A stretch of 60,132 nt of DNA from an uncultured Clostridia bacterium (GCA_934184665.1 CAKPSX010000005.1:1-60132), one strand, 5' to 3'; shown: positions 25,189 to 34,200, counted from the first letter of the stretch. Notes: generated by a model not told the origin, from the sequence alone. Numbers and translations: made by a program.

Positions 25189-26070
25189 ATGAAATTTAAG
25201 GATTATTACAAAATATTAGAATTAGATACAAATAGAGTAACTATTGAAGAAATAAAGGCAGCTTATAGAAAACAAGCCAAAAGGTATCATCCAGATGTTA
25301 ATGTTGGTAGTAAACTTGCAGAAGAGAAAATAAAAGATATAAACGAAGCATATAAAGTACTATCAGACGTAACGTCTAAGAGAAAATATGATAGAACATG
25401 GAATTGTAATGTAAAAAACATGAAAAGAAAACAGAAAACATCAGGAGAGATGGCAGGTAGTTTTTTAAATATGTTCTTTGGAGATAACCAAATAAAAGAA
25501 GAAATTGCTCAAAGTAAACTTGAGCCTCAAAGAGGAGAAGATATACAAACATCAATAAATATAACAATTGAAGAAGGCTTTTTTGGTACTGATAAAAAAA
25601 TAATTTTGAAAAATGTGGAAGGTAAAGACAAAAAAATAGACTTACAAGTACCAGAAGGAATAAAAGATGGAGAGCAAATACGAATAATTGGTCAAGGAAA
25701 AGAAGGAAAAAATGGCGGAAAAAATGGAGATTTATACATAAAAATAAATATAGAAAATGGACAGAAGTATATATTAAAGGGAAATGACTTATATACAGTA
25801 ATTCCAATAACGCCATGGGAAGCGGCATTAGGAGCAAAAGCAAAAGTAGCATCAATAGATGATACCAAAACACAAATTTTTATCCCTAGTGGGATACAGT
25901 CAGGAGAAACAATAGAAATACCACAAAAAGGTTATAAAACTAAATATGGAGAAAGAGGTAATTTAATAGCACAAATAAGAATTGTGGTACCAGATAAACT
26001 GACTAAAGAAGAAGTTGAAGAATTTAAAAAATTAAAACAAATATCAAAATTTAATCCTAGAAGAGTTTAA
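25189..26070 (+). CDS. DnaJ-class co-chaperone without zinc finger (CbpA type)
   Basis: The J domain covers residues 1-67 with the HPD motif in RYHPDVN and the KRKYDR end. It stimulates a DnaK ATPase. There is no CxxCxGxG zinc module. After a linker, two beta-sandwich substrate domains follow (GEDIQTSINITIEEGFFG, GDLYIKINIE, then TPWEAALGAKAKV and FIPSGIQSGETIEIPQKGY). This is the CbpA/DjlA-like simplified DnaJ layout; 293 residues is normal. GGAGGATG precedes the ATG. It is not next to dnaK or grpE, so it is an accessory co-chaperone. Confidence 0.9.
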   Translation: MKFKDYYKILELDTNRVTIEEIKAAYRKQAKRYHPDVNVGSKLAEEKIKDINEAYKVLSDVTSKRKYDRTWNCNVKNMKRKQKTSGEMAGSFLNMFFGDNQIKEEIAQSKLEPQRGEDIQTSINITIEEGFFGTDKKIILKNVEGKDKKIDLQVPEGIKDGEQIRIIGQGKEGKNGGKNGDLYIKINIENGQKYILKGNDLYTVIPITPWEAALGAKAKVASIDDTKTQIFIPSGIQSGETIEIPQKGYKTKYGERGNLIAQIRIVVPDKLTKEEVEEFKKLKQISKFNPRRV

Positions 26071-26096
26071 GTATTAGGTGCAAATAGACTACAAGC

Positions 26097-26125
26097 TTGA
26101 CAATTTAGTTGTATTTTGCTATAAT
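26097..26125 (+). promoter_or_regulatory. Consensus sigma-A promoter of the coupling-ATPase operon
   Basis: TTGACA (26097-26102), 17-bp spacer, TATAAT (26120-26125). This is a full consensus match, the best in the window, and implies strong vegetative expression. Confidence 0.9.
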
Positions 26126-26131
26126 TAAGTA

Positions 26132-26220
26132 TGTGAGTTCATGCAACGGGAAAGTAATACTCTCCTATTGCCCTAAACATAAGACAAGCTATGGATTAAA
26201 TCATAGGGAATGAGGTGTAA
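26132..26220 (+). other. Structured 5' leader of the coupling-ATPase operon
   Basis: About 94 bases separate the transcription start from the first ATG. Two hairpins can be drawn: GCAA(C)GGG...CCT(A)TTGC (about 26143-26171) and CTATG-GATTAAAT-CATAG (about 26190-26207), the second ending just before the GAGGTG ribosome site. It does not match a riboswitch that I know. It could control translation of the operon. No terminator-like T run is present. Confidence 0.35.
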
Positions 26221-26225
26221 ATTTT

Positions 26226-26753
26226 ATGGAGATGTTACAAGGTAAACATTTCAGTATAACAGATCCAAAAGGAGTAAATACAGTAATTTATCAAGTTAAT
26301 AAAACAAAAAAGGAATTTTTAAAAGATTATCCTAAATATACAGTTGAGAGGTTAGATTTTACAGAAGAACTTAGAGGAGAAAATTCTAGAAAAACCTTTT
26401 ATGTTGATGAGCCACAAACAAATGGGAATCGATTAGTTATATTATCATTTGGAAAAGAGAGTGTAGTAATAAACTCTGGAATACTAATTGATGATGAAGT
26501 TAGAATATCAAAGACACCAACACCATTTAAATTTAATACATTATATTCAGAAGAAGAACAGGAATTTAAAGAATTTAACTATACCCCAAATATGAAAAGA
26601 GATATTTGTGTTATAGACCCTGAAACTACAGAAGAATTAAGACCTAGACTTTATTTTGATGAGAAAGAAAATAAAGTAAAGGGAAGATGCAAATTAAAAC
26701 CATATAAATCTTATTTCGCATTTGAAATAAGAGAGGATGATGGAAAAGTTTAA
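26226..26753 (+). CDS. Uncharacterized protein, 175 aa, first gene of the coupling-ATPase operon
   Basis: I do not recognise this protein. It has no signal peptide, membrane helix or cysteine motif. It is strand-rich: FSITDPKGVNTVIYQVN, RKTFYVDEPQTNGNRLVIL, then SVVINSGILIDDEVRI, and a C-terminal RCKLKPYKSYFAFEIRED. Length and layout suggest one or two small beta domains. The ATG has a GAGGTG site 8 bases upstream. The next gene starts 15 bp later and the VirD4-type ATPase follows, so the three are one operon and likely act together. Confidence 0.75.
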   Translation: MEMLQGKHFSITDPKGVNTVIYQVNKTKKEFLKDYPKYTVERLDFTEELRGENSRKTFYVDEPQTNGNRLVILSFGKESVVINSGILIDDEVRISKTPTPFKFNTLYSEEEQEFKEFNYTPNMKRDICVIDPETTEELRPRLYFDEKENKVKGRCKLKPYKSYFAFEIREDDGKV

Positions 26754-26768
26754 GGAGGTCAATTTACT

Positions 26769-27065
26769 ATGGCAGAAAGCACAGTAAATGAAAGAAGGTT
26801 CCCAAAAGAAATAACAGACACAGATGGGATTAAAGATGGAGAAGCAAAATTTTATTATATTAAGTTGGAACCAAATGAAAAGTGTAAAATAAGGGCAAAG
26901 AAAAATGAGAAAAAGCCTAGTATACCTTTCATTGAAACTTCAAGAAGAGATGGACAAATTAGTAATGAAACAAAGGAATATGTAGCTGTTAAAGTATATC
27001 CTGCAGGAAAGCCTAAAAAAGAGAAAGAAATAAAAAAGATAGAGATTGATGAAAAGTCATACTAA
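26769..27065 (+). CDS. Uncharacterized small basic protein, 98 aa
   Basis: No family is recognised. The sequence is soluble, with a central strand pair (EAKFYYIKLEPNEKCKIRAK) and a Lys/Glu-rich C-terminus (AVKVYPAGKPKKEKEIKKIE). The single Cys and the charge pattern do not suggest an enzyme. It sits between the 175-aa protein and the coupling ATPase, with an AAGGAGG site (26753-26759) before its ATG. It may be an adaptor or substrate of the ATPase; this is inference from position only. Confidence 0.7.
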   Translation: MAESTVNERRFPKEITDTDGIKDGEAKFYYIKLEPNEKCKIRAKKNEKKPSIPFIETSRRDGQISNETKEYVAVKVYPAGKPKKEKEIKKIEIDEKSY

Positions 27066-27098
27066 AATAATTTTAACCAAAGAGAAGGTGATTTTACT

Positions 27099-29150
27099 AT
27101 GAACTATAAAGTAGAAGGTGCGATAAGAAGAAATAAAAAATATTTTATAATTTTTGCCATACTATGGCTATTTGCAGCCATAGTATTAATCATGCCTGCG
27201 GTACTTGGATTTAATGCTGGTATGAATGGACAAGATCCAATAGAAGTATTTGTAGGAGCAATGACAAATCCGATAAAAAGTCTAGGGCAGCTTGCAACAC
27301 AGCACTTATTTGCTCAGTATTTTAAAGCATTAGGTGGATTTACAATAATATTTGCATTATTTTTTGTAATAGGAATTGCAAGATCAGCACCTAAAAGCGA
27401 ATATACAGACTTTGAACATGGATCAAGTGATTGGAGCAAAAATGGAGAACAATATCAAGTATTAAGCAATAAAAAAGGAATAATATTAGCAGAAGACAAT
27501 TATTTACCTGTTGATAAAAGGGGTAATGTTAATGTATTAGTAGTCGGTGGTTCAGGTTCTGGTAAATCTGCATCATATTCAATACCAAATGCATACCAAA
27601 TGCTAGGGTCATACGTGTTTACAGACCCTAAAGGTGAACTTTATGACAAAACAGCAGGATTTTTAAAAGAAAATGGATATGACATAAAAGTATTAAATCT
27701 TGTAAAACCACAAAATAGTGATGGATATAATCCATTAATGCATATATCATCAGAAATAGATGTTGATGTTATTGCAAACACAATAGTAAAAGGTCAAAAA
27801 ACAGGAGATGGTGGGTCAGACCCATTCTGGGATGATTCAGCAGAAATGTTATTAAAAGCATTAATATATTATTTACTTGCAACAAGACCTGAAGAAGAAC
27901 AAAATTTAGCAAGTTGTGCTGAATTGGTTAGAGCAGCAAATTCGAATGGTGGAAGTAACTTACTTACTGAATTAATTAGTAAACTTCCTTATGACCACCC
28001 AGCAAGAATGAACTATAAATCAATTGAAATAGCACCAGAAAAAACATATAGTTCAATATTAAGTACATTACAATCAAAATTAGGAAAGTTCGACTCAAAG
28101 GAAATTGCAGAAGTAACATCAACAGATACAATAAATTTCGAAGATATTGGAAACAAGAAAACAGCGGTTTATGTTATATCTTCAGATACACATACAGCAT
28201 ATGATTTCTTATTAACAATATTTTTCTCACAAATGATACAACAATTATATAATTATGCAGATGATAATGGCGGAAAATTAAAAGTTCCAACATATTTTAT
28301 ATTAGACGAGTTCGCAAATATAGGTAAAGTGCCAGACTTTGATAAAAAAATATCAACATCAAGAAGTAGAAAAATATCATTTAGTGTAATATTACAAAAC
28401 TTAGACCAATTAGAGGCAGTATATGAAAAATCATATGAAACTATAATTGGTAACTGTGATACACACGTATTCTTGGGCAGTAACTCTTATAAAACTGTTG
28501 AATATTTCTCAAAAGCTCTTGGTGAAAAAACAATTGAAAGAGATAGTATATCAGTAAACAAAGATAGACAATATTTTAGAACTGGTATAAGTAAATCAGA
28601 CCAAGTTATGGCAAGAGCATTGATGACACCTGATGAATTAAGAAGAATGGATAATGATTTATGTATTATATTTGAAAAAGGTATAAGGCCTGTAAAAGCA
28701 AATAAATTCTATTATTTTAAACATAAAAAAATAGTAAATGCACTTGCTAAAACAGAAATGAGTCATAATGCTACAAGAGATTTAAAAAGAGGAGAATGGA
28801 GAAAATTCAATCCATATAATCCTTGGACAGAAGATAAATCAGAAAAAGAGGCACAAGACTTAAAGGTTGAATCTTTAGATGATTTATTTGAAGAAAAGCA
28901 AGATGAAAACACTGTAAAAGAAGTTAAAAAGGAAACAAAAAGGAAAACACCAGTAAAAAAAGAAGAACAAAAACAAGAAGAAATACAATCAATAGATAGT
29001 TTATTTGATGATGAATTAGAGTCAATTCCAACAGATTCAACAAATAATGTATCAAATGCAATTCAAGAGGAAGAAGAAGATTCTTATGATTTACAAAAAG
29101 AATTAGAGGCAAAGTTTGATGAATTATTTGGCCCAATTGATGATAATTAA
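27099..29150 (+). CDS. VirD4/TraG-family type IV coupling ATPase, stand-alone
   Basis: The 683-residue protein has two N-terminal membrane helices (about 15-38 and 77-96), then a VirD4/TraG core: Walker A VGGSGSGKSA (about 148-157), FTDPKGELYDKTA, the region DPFWDDSAEMLLKALIYYLL, Walker B YFILDEFANIGKVPDF (about 399-414), and the ILQNLDQLEAVY sensor helix. Such ATPases bring DNA or protein substrates to type IV secretion channels. The C-terminal 110 residues are acidic and carry three copies of a D-x-L-F motif (LDDLF 593-597, IDSLF 632-636, FDELF 673-677). No relaxase, VirB4, VirB6 or other conjugation gene is near. It is the third gene of a strongly promoted operon with two unknown small proteins, and codon use matches the genome. 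Confidence 0.9.
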   Translation: MNYKVEGAIRRNKKYFIIFAILWLFAAIVLIMPAVLGFNAGMNGQDPIEVFVGAMTNPIKSLGQLATQHLFAQYFKALGGFTIIFALFFVIGIARSAPKSEYTDFEHGSSDWSKNGEQYQVLSNKKGIILAEDNYLPVDKRGNVNVLVVGGSGSGKSASYSIPNAYQMLGSYVFTDPKGELYDKTAGFLKENGYDIKVLNLVKPQNSDGYNPLMHISSEIDVDVIANTIVKGQKTGDGGSDPFWDDSAEMLLKALIYYLLATRPEEEQNLASCAELVRAANSNGGSNLLTELISKLPYDHPARMNYKSIEIAPEKTYSSILSTLQSKLGKFDSKEIAEVTSTDTINFEDIGNKKTAVYVISSDTHTAYDFLLTIFFSQMIQQLYNYADDNGGKLKVPTYFILDEFANIGKVPDFDKKISTSRSRKISFSVILQNLDQLEAVYEKSYETIIGNCDTHVFLGSNSYKTVEYFSKALGEKTIERDSISVNKDRQYFRTGISKSDQVMARALMTPDELRRMDNDLCIIFEKGIRPVKANKFYYFKHKKIVNALAKTEMSHNATRDLKRGEWRKFNPYNPWTEDKSEKEAQDLKVESLDDLFEEKQDENTVKEVKKETKRKTPVKKEEQKQEEIQSIDSLFDDELESIPTDSTNNVSNAIQEEEEDSYDLQKELEAKFDELFGPIDDN

Positions 29151-29156
29151 AAATAA

Positions 29157-29194
29157 CCCTAGGTAATCAATATTAGATATGCCTAGGGCTTTTA
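29157..29194 (+). terminator. Terminator of the coupling-ATPase operon
   Basis: CCCTAGG (29157-29163) pairs with CCTAGGG (29182-29188) around an 18-base loop, followed by CTTTTAT, 6 bases after the stop codon. Confidence 0.75.
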
Positions 29195-29230
29195 TATGAT
29201 TAAAATCAACGGACTCATCAATATTTGCTT

Positions 29231-29833
29231 TTATTTTTCACAATTTAAAAGTTCTCTTATTAAATCATATAAATATGGTTTAAATTCCTCAATTGGAAGA
29301 GGTTCTTTATATAAAATAGAATTAAAACACGTTGAACTTACTAGTTCTACAATCATATAAAGTGTAACACTTGGATTTTTCAATTTTATATTATTTTCTT
29401 TTACTCCATTTAAAAATAATGAAATCATACTTGTATTAGAAGTTTTATCAGTATCATATAATTTCAATACTGTTTGACTGTAAACACCCCAAGATAAATT
29501 CTTTGATATAAATTTTAATAATAATGGAGATTTCGCAAGTTCATCAATTATATAATTTATTACAAAGATTATTTGGTCAGCAAAATTTTTAATATAGCTA
29601 TTGTGCAAAGCATTTATTGCATCATTAAATAATGCCATTGACTTTTTTGCAATTAAAATATCTCTTAATTCATATTTATCTTTAAAATATAAATAAAAAG
29701 TACCTTTGGCGACATTTGCTTCATCAACAATATCTTGAATTGAAGTATCTTTAATTCCTTTTTCAATAAAAAGTTTAAAACCTGTATTTAGTAATCTGCT
29801 TTCTTTATCATTTTTGGATTCGTCATTTTTCAT
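29231..29833 (-). CDS. TetR/AcrR-family transcriptional regulator
   Basis: The N-terminal helix-turn-helix (about 11-60) has the TetR signature: LLNTGFKLFIEKGIKDTSIQ, then DEANVAKGTFYLYFKDKYEL. The C-terminal all-helical domain would bind a ligand. At 200 residues it is normal size. It is divergent from the MMPL exporter and its partner. Boxes of the form GAC-n5-GTC overlap both its own promoter and the exporter promoter, so it most likely represses both and is relieved by a substrate of the exporter. An AAGGAAGG site precedes the ATG. Confidence 0.92.
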   Translation of the reverse strand: MKNDESKNDKESRLLNTGFKLFIEKGIKDTSIQDIVDEANVAKGTFYLYFKDKYELRDILIAKKSMALFNDAINALHNSYIKNFADQIIFVINYIIDELAKSPLLLKFISKNLSWGVYSQTVLKLYDTDKTSNTSMISLFLNGVKENNIKLKNPSVTLYMIVELVSSTCFNSILYKEPLPIEEFKPYLYDLIRELLNCEK

Positions 29834-29911
29834 ATTTAATCACATTCCTTCCTTGTTAAAAGCATAATCTGGTTGGAAAAGAATAAAATCGTATTTTTTT
29901 CAACTAATTAT

Positions 29912-29940
29912 ATTATTACACAAATTAGACGATTGGTCAA
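29912..29940 (-). promoter_or_regulatory. tetR promoter overlapped by an operator-like box
   Basis: Leftward TTGACC (29940-29935), 17-bp spacer and AATAAT (29917-29912). The -35 overlaps GAC-GATTG-GTC (29928-29938), which resembles the two boxes at the exporter promoter. This suggests autorepression. Confidence 0.55.
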
Positions 29941-30045
29941 TATCTTATTTAATAGAAAAATTAAAGATTTTATTATGATAGAAATGTCACAACTATTGAA
30001 ATCATGGAATTTTTATAAAAATTATCAAAAAATTGGCAAAAAGTA

Positions 30046-30095
30046 TTGACTAATGGTCATAATGGTAATATAATAATAAAAGTGACTGATGGTCA
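30046..30095 (+). promoter_or_regulatory. MMPL operon promoter with two TGAC-n5-GTCA operators
   Basis: TTGACT (30046-30051), 17-bp spacer, TATAAT (30069-30074). TGAC-TAATG-GTCA (30047-30059) covers the -35 and TGAC-TGATG-GTCA (30083-30095) lies just after the start point. The two boxes share 12 of 13 bases and are 36 bp apart. Their position is right for repression by the divergent TetR protein. Confidence 0.75.
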
Positions 30096-30111
30096 TAAGG
30101 AAGGAGAATGT

Positions 30112-32184
30112 ATGAAAAAGTTTGGAGAATTAATATGTAAACATAAAAAAATAATATTAATAATAGCCTTAATATTAATAATACCATCAATAATCGGAAT
30201 GAAAGCAACAAGGATTAATTACGACATTTTAGTTTATTTACCAGATGACATAGAAACACTAAAAGGTCAAGAGATTTTAGCAAACGATTTTGACATGGGT
30301 GCATTTTCAGTAGTAGTACTTGACGGAATGGATACACAGGAAATGATAAAACTTGAAGATGAATTTAGAAACACTGAGAATGTTGAAAAAGTTATAGGGT
30401 TATCAGATGTTACAGGAACATCAATACCACTTGAAATGTTAACAGATGAAGTCAAAGACAAAATTTATAAAGATGGTGCAACACCAATATTAGTAACATT
30501 TAAAGATGGTATATCTGATGATACAACATTGAAAACAATAGAACATTTAAGAGAAATTACAGATGACAAATGTAAAATAAGTGGAATGTCAGCTGTAGTT
30601 ATAGATACAAGAGATTTAGCCAATTCTGAGATAATAGTATATGTAGCAATTGCAGTTGCATTATGTTTCTTAATTTTACAATTAGCTCTTGATTCATATT
30701 TAGCACCTGTATTACTACTTGCAAACATAGGAATAGCAATATTATATAATATGGGAACAAATATAGCACTTGGGCAAATATCTTATATAACAAAAGCAAT
30801 AAGTGCAGTATTGCAATTAGGTGTAACAATGGATTTTGCAATATTCTTATATCATAGTTACAAAGCAGAAAAAGAAAAAGCATCAAATAATGATGAGGCG
30901 ATGGCACAAGCAATATCAAAAACATTGGTATCAATAGTAGGTAGCTCAGCAACTACAATAGCAGGATTCTTAGCATTATGTAGTATGAACCTTACACTTG
31001 GAAAAGATATTGGATTAGTAATGGCAAAAGGTGTATTATTTGGAGTAATCAGTGTTGTAACAATATTACCAGCAATGCTATTAATATTTGATAAAGCAAT
31101 TGAAAAAACAAGCCACAAAGAAATATTACCAAAATTCACAAAATTGAAAGACTTTAACATAAAGCATTATAAAGCAATAATAGTAGCATTTATAGCAATA
31201 TTACCATTTGCAATATATGGATATACACATACAGAAACATATTATAATTTAACAAAATCTTTACCAACTAATTTACAGAGTATAGTTGCAAATACCGAAT
31301 TAGAAGATAAATTCAATATGGTATCAACAGAAGTATTATTAGTAAATAAAGATATTCCAGATTATAAATTAAATGAAATGCTAGATAAAATAGAAAGTCT
31401 TGATGGAATAGAATGGACATTAAGTTATTCAAGAATATCACAAGCAACAAATATTCCAAAGGAAATGTTATCAGATGATATAAAATCAGTATTTGAGAAA
31501 AATGATTATCAAATGATAATTGTAAATTCAACATATGAAGTTGCTACAGATGAATTAAATAATCAAATAGCAGAAGTAAATAATATAATAAAACAATATG
31601 ATGATACTGCAATACTTGCGGGAGAAGGACCTTTGATGAAAGATTTGGTTGAGATAAGTAACCACGACTTTAATAGTGTAAACTCAGTATCAATTGGAAT
31701 AATATTCATAATAATGATATTTGTTTTAAAATCAGCAAGTTTACCAATTATATTAATTGCAGTTATAGAATTTGCAATATTTATAAATATGGGAATACCA
31801 GCATATACGGGAACAGTGCTTCCATTTATAGCTTCAATAGTTATAGGAACAATACAACTAGGGGCTACAATAGATTATGCAATATTGATTACAACAAGAT
31901 ATAAAACATCAAGAATGGAAGGTCAAGACAAACATATGGCAATTGACAATGCATTAGGTGCATCAATACAATCAATAATTGTTAGTGGATTATGTTTTTT
32001 CGGAGCAACATTCGGAGTTGGAGCATATTCACAAATAGAGATGATAGGTTCATTATGTACATTAATGTCAAGAGGTGCAATAATAAGTATGGTTACTGTA
32101 TTAACAGTATTACCAGCATTCTTATTGGTATTTGATAAAGTGATTTGCAAAACAACAAGTGGAATGAAAAATATAAAAGCATAA
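30112..32184 (+). CDS. MMPL/RND-family membrane exporter
   Basis: The 690-residue protein has the RND layout in half-size MMPL form. There is one helix at 13-31, an extracytoplasmic domain, and a five-helix sterol-sensing-like bundle from about 174 to 340 (ALCFLILQLALDSYLAP, TMDFAIFLYHSY). A repeat of the same plan follows, with the second bundle at about 523-680 (TIDYAILITTRYK). Proton-relay Asp residues lie in TMDF and TIDY. Such pumps move lipids, drugs or peptides outward. The start is ATG 30112 with AAGGAAGGAG; the longer frame from 30046 includes the promoter and is rejected. It is followed after 21 bp by an LxxG-heptad protein, the usual partner. Confidence 0.92.
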   Translation: MKKFGELICKHKKIILIIALILIIPSIIGMKATRINYDILVYLPDDIETLKGQEILANDFDMGAFSVVVLDGMDTQEMIKLEDEFRNTENVEKVIGLSDVTGTSIPLEMLTDEVKDKIYKDGATPILVTFKDGISDDTTLKTIEHLREITDDKCKISGMSAVVIDTRDLANSEIIVYVAIAVALCFLILQLALDSYLAPVLLLANIGIAILYNMGTNIALGQISYITKAISAVLQLGVTMDFAIFLYHSYKAEKEKASNNDEAMAQAISKTLVSIVGSSATTIAGFLALCSMNLTLGKDIGLVMAKGVLFGVISVVTILPAMLLIFDKAIEKTSHKEILPKFTKLKDFNIKHYKAIIVAFIAILPFAIYGYTHTETYYNLTKSLPTNLQSIVANTELEDKFNMVSTEVLLVNKDIPDYKLNEMLDKIESLDGIEWTLSYSRISQATNIPKEMLSDDIKSVFEKNDYQMIIVNSTYEVATDELNNQIAEVNNIIKQYDDTAILAGEGPLMKDLVEISNHDFNSVNSVSIGIIFIIMIFVLKSASLPIILIAVIEFAIFINMGIPAYTGTVLPFIASIVIGTIQLGATIDYAILITTRYKTSRMEGQDKHMAIDNALGASIQSIIVSGLCFFGATFGVGAYSQIEMIGSLCTLMSRGAIISMVTVLTVLPAFLLVFDKVICKTTSGMKNIKA

Positions 32185-32205
32185 AAGATTGGAAAGGAGA
32201 TAAAA

Positions 32206-34104
32206 ATGATTAAAGAAAATTTAGGTAAAAGAATAATAAGTAGTGTATTATTATGTTCAATGATTGGCTACACAATGCCAGTATTTGCTTTAACAAAAGA
32301 AGAAACAGTATATTCTAAGCTTAACAATGAAGGTTCTTCATATAATACAATTGTAAGTACACATATAAAAAATGAAGAATTATTACAGATAATAAATGAT
32401 ATGTCAGATTTATTAAATATAAAAAATGTTGGTGGAGATGAAAGTTTCAAAGTTGATAATAATTCAGTAGTATGGAATGCAGGTGAAAAAGATATTTATT
32501 ATCAAGGTGAAGCTTCAAAAGAATTACCAGTTCAAACATCTATAAAATATGAATTAAATGGAGAAGAAATATCAGCAAAAGATATTGCTGGAAAAGATGG
32601 AAAGGTTAAAATTACTATAGAATATGAAAACAAAGACGCACACACAGTAAGTGTAAGAGGAAAAGACGAAACACTTTATACACCATTTATAGTAATTACA
32701 GGAACAGCTATTGATAATGAAAAAAATAAAAATATTGAAATTTCTAATGGTAAAGTGATTGAAAAAGATGGGGAAACTGTGGTTCTAGGAATTGCATTCC
32801 CTGGATTACAAGAAAGTTTAAATCTTGAAAAAGATACAGTAGATATTCCAAATTCAGTTGAAATTACAATGGATTCAACAGATTTTGAATTAGAAAATAT
32901 GCTTACTTATATAACACCAAGAGCCCTAGAAGATGATACAGATGATATTACTGATAAAATAAATGATTTATATAAATCAGTAGATGACATGAAAACAGCT
33001 AGTGAAAAAATCCAAGATGGTGCTAATACATTAAAAGATGGAACAGCAGAATATTCAGAAAAATCAGCAGAATTTAACGGATATATGGGTGAACTAGCAA
33101 AAGGAACACAAGAAGCAGAATCAGGTGCAAATGCTTTATCAAGTGGAATAAATCAATTATCATCAAAAACAGGTGCATTAGTACCAGGCGTAAATAAATT
33201 GGTAGAAGGTTCAGAATTATTAGATACAAAACTTAATGATGCTGTTACAGCAACAGGAAAAATATCAGCAGGAGCTCAAGATGTAAATAAAGGAATTCAA
33301 AATGTTTCAGCAGCAATTGATGGAATAAATACAAATTTACAAGCAACAGATACATCAAATTTAGAGGCTAAGGTAGCAAGTTTAACAAAAGCAAAAACAA
33401 ACTTAAGTAATTTAAACACTGCATTAGAAGCACAAATAGCAGCAAATAGTGAAAATCAAGAATTAGTTGCATTATTAAAACAACAAGTTGAGATGAATAA
33501 TGCATCAATACAAGCGTATGATAGTAATATTACTTCATTAAAATCTACAGCAACTCTTAAAGCAACAATAGCAGCAGTAAAAACTGGACTTGATGGAGAT
33601 GGAACAGAAAAAAATCCAGGTTTAAAAGCTGGAGCTAAAGGTCTTGCAAGTGGTACGGCAGAACTTGATACAGGATTACAATTAATGAGTACAAAAACAG
33701 GAGATTTAGTATCAGGTGTAAAAGAATTATCAACAAAATCAAAAACATTAATTGCAGGTGTTAATCAAATAAAAGCAGGTGCGAATTCATTAAATACAGG
33801 TGTTTCTCAAATAAATACAAGTACAAATACTTTAAGCTCTGCAAGTACACAATTGTCAGATAGTTCAAAAGCAATTGCAAATGGTATGGAAACATTATCA
33901 AGTGGAATAAATGAATTCAACAGCCAAGCAATTGATAAAGTATATAACTTTGTTGAAAATGATGTTAAAGATTTAACAGAAAGATTAGAACAGTTAAATG
34001 ATTTATCTAAAGAATATATTAATTTTGCTATGAAAGATGAGGCAATGAATGGGAATGTTAAATTTATAACAATTACTGATTCAATAAAAAAAGAGAATAA
34101 GTAA
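32206..34104 (+). CDS. Secreted X-X-X-Leu-X-X-Gly heptad-repeat protein, exporter partner
   Basis: The 632-residue protein begins with a signal peptide ending near VFA (about 29). Residues 30-245 form a beta-rich domain (SIKYELNGEEISAKDIAG). From about 255 to 590 it is a long helical region of heptads with Leu and Gly (for example LKDGTAEYSEKSAEFNGYM, ALSSGINQLSSKTGALVPGV), the xxxLxxG pattern known from YhgE/Pip-like proteins. There is no C-terminal membrane helix or LPXTG. Next to an MMPL pump it probably forms a periplasm-like extension or wall-spanning adaptor. It shares the pump's promoter and ends with a strong terminator. Confidence 0.85.
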   Translation: MIKENLGKRIISSVLLCSMIGYTMPVFALTKEETVYSKLNNEGSSYNTIVSTHIKNEELLQIINDMSDLLNIKNVGGDESFKVDNNSVVWNAGEKDIYYQGEASKELPVQTSIKYELNGEEISAKDIAGKDGKVKITIEYENKDAHTVSVRGKDETLYTPFIVITGTAIDNEKNKNIEISNGKVIEKDGETVVLGIAFPGLQESLNLEKDTVDIPNSVEITMDSTDFELENMLTYITPRALEDDTDDITDKINDLYKSVDDMKTASEKIQDGANTLKDGTAEYSEKSAEFNGYMGELAKGTQEAESGANALSSGINQLSSKTGALVPGVNKLVEGSELLDTKLNDAVTATGKISAGAQDVNKGIQNVSAAIDGINTNLQATDTSNLEAKVASLTKAKTNLSNLNTALEAQIAANSENQELVALLKQQVEMNNASIQAYDSNITSLKSTATLKATIAAVKTGLDGDGTEKNPGLKAGAKGLASGTAELDTGLQLMSTKTGDLVSGVKELSTKSKTLIAGVNQIKAGANSLNTGVSQINTSTNTLSSASTQLSDSSKAIANGMETLSSGINEFNSQAIDKVYNFVENDVKDLTERLEQLNDLSKEYINFAMKDEAMNGNVKFITITDSIKKENK

Positions 34105-34109
34105 AATAG

Positions 34110-34139
34110 AAGGACAATACAAGCGAGTATTGTCCTTTA
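34110..34139 (+). terminator. Terminator of the MMPL operon
   Basis: AAGGACAATAC (34110-34120) and GTATTGTCCTT (34127-34137) form a perfect 11-bp stem with a 6-base loop, then TAG. Confidence 0.85.
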
Positions 34140-34200
34140 GTAATATATTAAATAAATCAGTAAATAGAAAAACTAACTATCACTGTAGTTTTACATAAAA

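Noticed and set aside
26097..29194. Integrative conjugative element or prophage around the coupling ATPase
   Set aside because: No relaxase, integrase, phage structural genes, direct repeats or compositional shift; flanks are ordinary chromosomal genes.
30046..30111. N-terminal extension of the MMPL exporter
   Set aside because: The extension would be encoded by the promoter and operators; the ATG at 30112 has a strong ribosome site.
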